DNA of 5,375 nucleotides. Source: Anaerolineae bacterium (GTDB taxonomy: Bacteria; Chloroflexota; Anaerolineae; 4572-78; J111). The stretch spans positions 1 through 5,375 of the forward strand of contig JAGRBY010000508.1 of assembly GCA_020433835.1 (NCBI GenBank). The letters run 5' to 3'. The position numbers were made by a program, and so were the translations under genes. Of this stretch, positions 5,363-5,375 are shown in pieces. The notes below the pieces were generated by a model. The model was not told the origin of the DNA. It searched no databases and was given only the letters and a program-made list of their open reading frames with translations. The first letter of the stretch is position 1. Each line of letters begins with the position of its first letter.

Positions 5363-5375
5363 ATGCCTCTGTTAG
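5363..5375 (+). CDS. Start of a further gene, cut by window end
   Basis: ATG 5363 begins M-P-L-L and runs off the window. AAAGGA at 5346-5351, 11 bases upstream, is a reasonable Shine-Dalgarno, better than that of the LacI gene before it. The 72-base gap after the LacI stop contains no evident promoter, so it could be co-transcribed with the repressor and be one of its targets. Only four codons are visible, so no function can be assigned. Confidence 0.4.

Overview
The window reads as a bacterial copper-handling cluster followed by a LacI-type regulatory locus. Moderate GC, heptamer repeats, large intergenic hairpins and gene content would fit a Chloroflexota-like environmental bacterium. That assignment is an inference from style; no 16S or other marker is present.

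Layout. 2-178: C-terminal part of a heavy-metal-associated (HMA) copper-chaperone-like protein with a CxxC metal site. 185-237: a 20-bp stem hairpin. 252-635: a 127-residue thioredoxin-fold lipoprotein gene interrupted by two in-frame TGA codons, which fall exactly on the two active-site cysteine positions. It reads G-U-P-P-U-A-E-M if TGA is selenocysteine (U). A compact hairpin at 412-430 lies where a bacterial SECIS element would be expected. 639-714: heptamer repeats in inverted arrangement. 735-3263: CopA-type Cu(I) P-type ATPase with two HMA domains and a strong Shine-Dalgarno. Its nucleotide-binding region carries an in-frame insert built of heptamer repeats (about 2274-2381). 3271-3432: another inverted heptamer repeat, then a large compound hairpin. 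3498-3890: a small uncharacterised multi-pass membrane protein. 4082-4142: a sigma70-like promoter with a tandem LacI-family operator over its expected start. 4208-5290: a LacI/PurR-family repressor. 5363-5375: the first codons of another gene, cut by the window edge.

How it fits together. The chaperone-like HMA protein and CopA would move Cu(I) towards export. The lipoprotein between them, on the same strand, is predicted to sit on the outer face of the membrane with a diselenide/selenol redox pair, so it could act in envelope thiol/copper redox chemistry. That role is an inference from context. The LacI gene appears to be a separate, probably autoregulated unit controlling something downstream of the window.

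The most notable item is the UxxU thioredoxin-like selenoprotein, which conventional gene calling would reduce to a 75-residue fragment lacking its active site. Second is the set of three inverted heptamer-repeat elements, one of them embedded in frame in copA.
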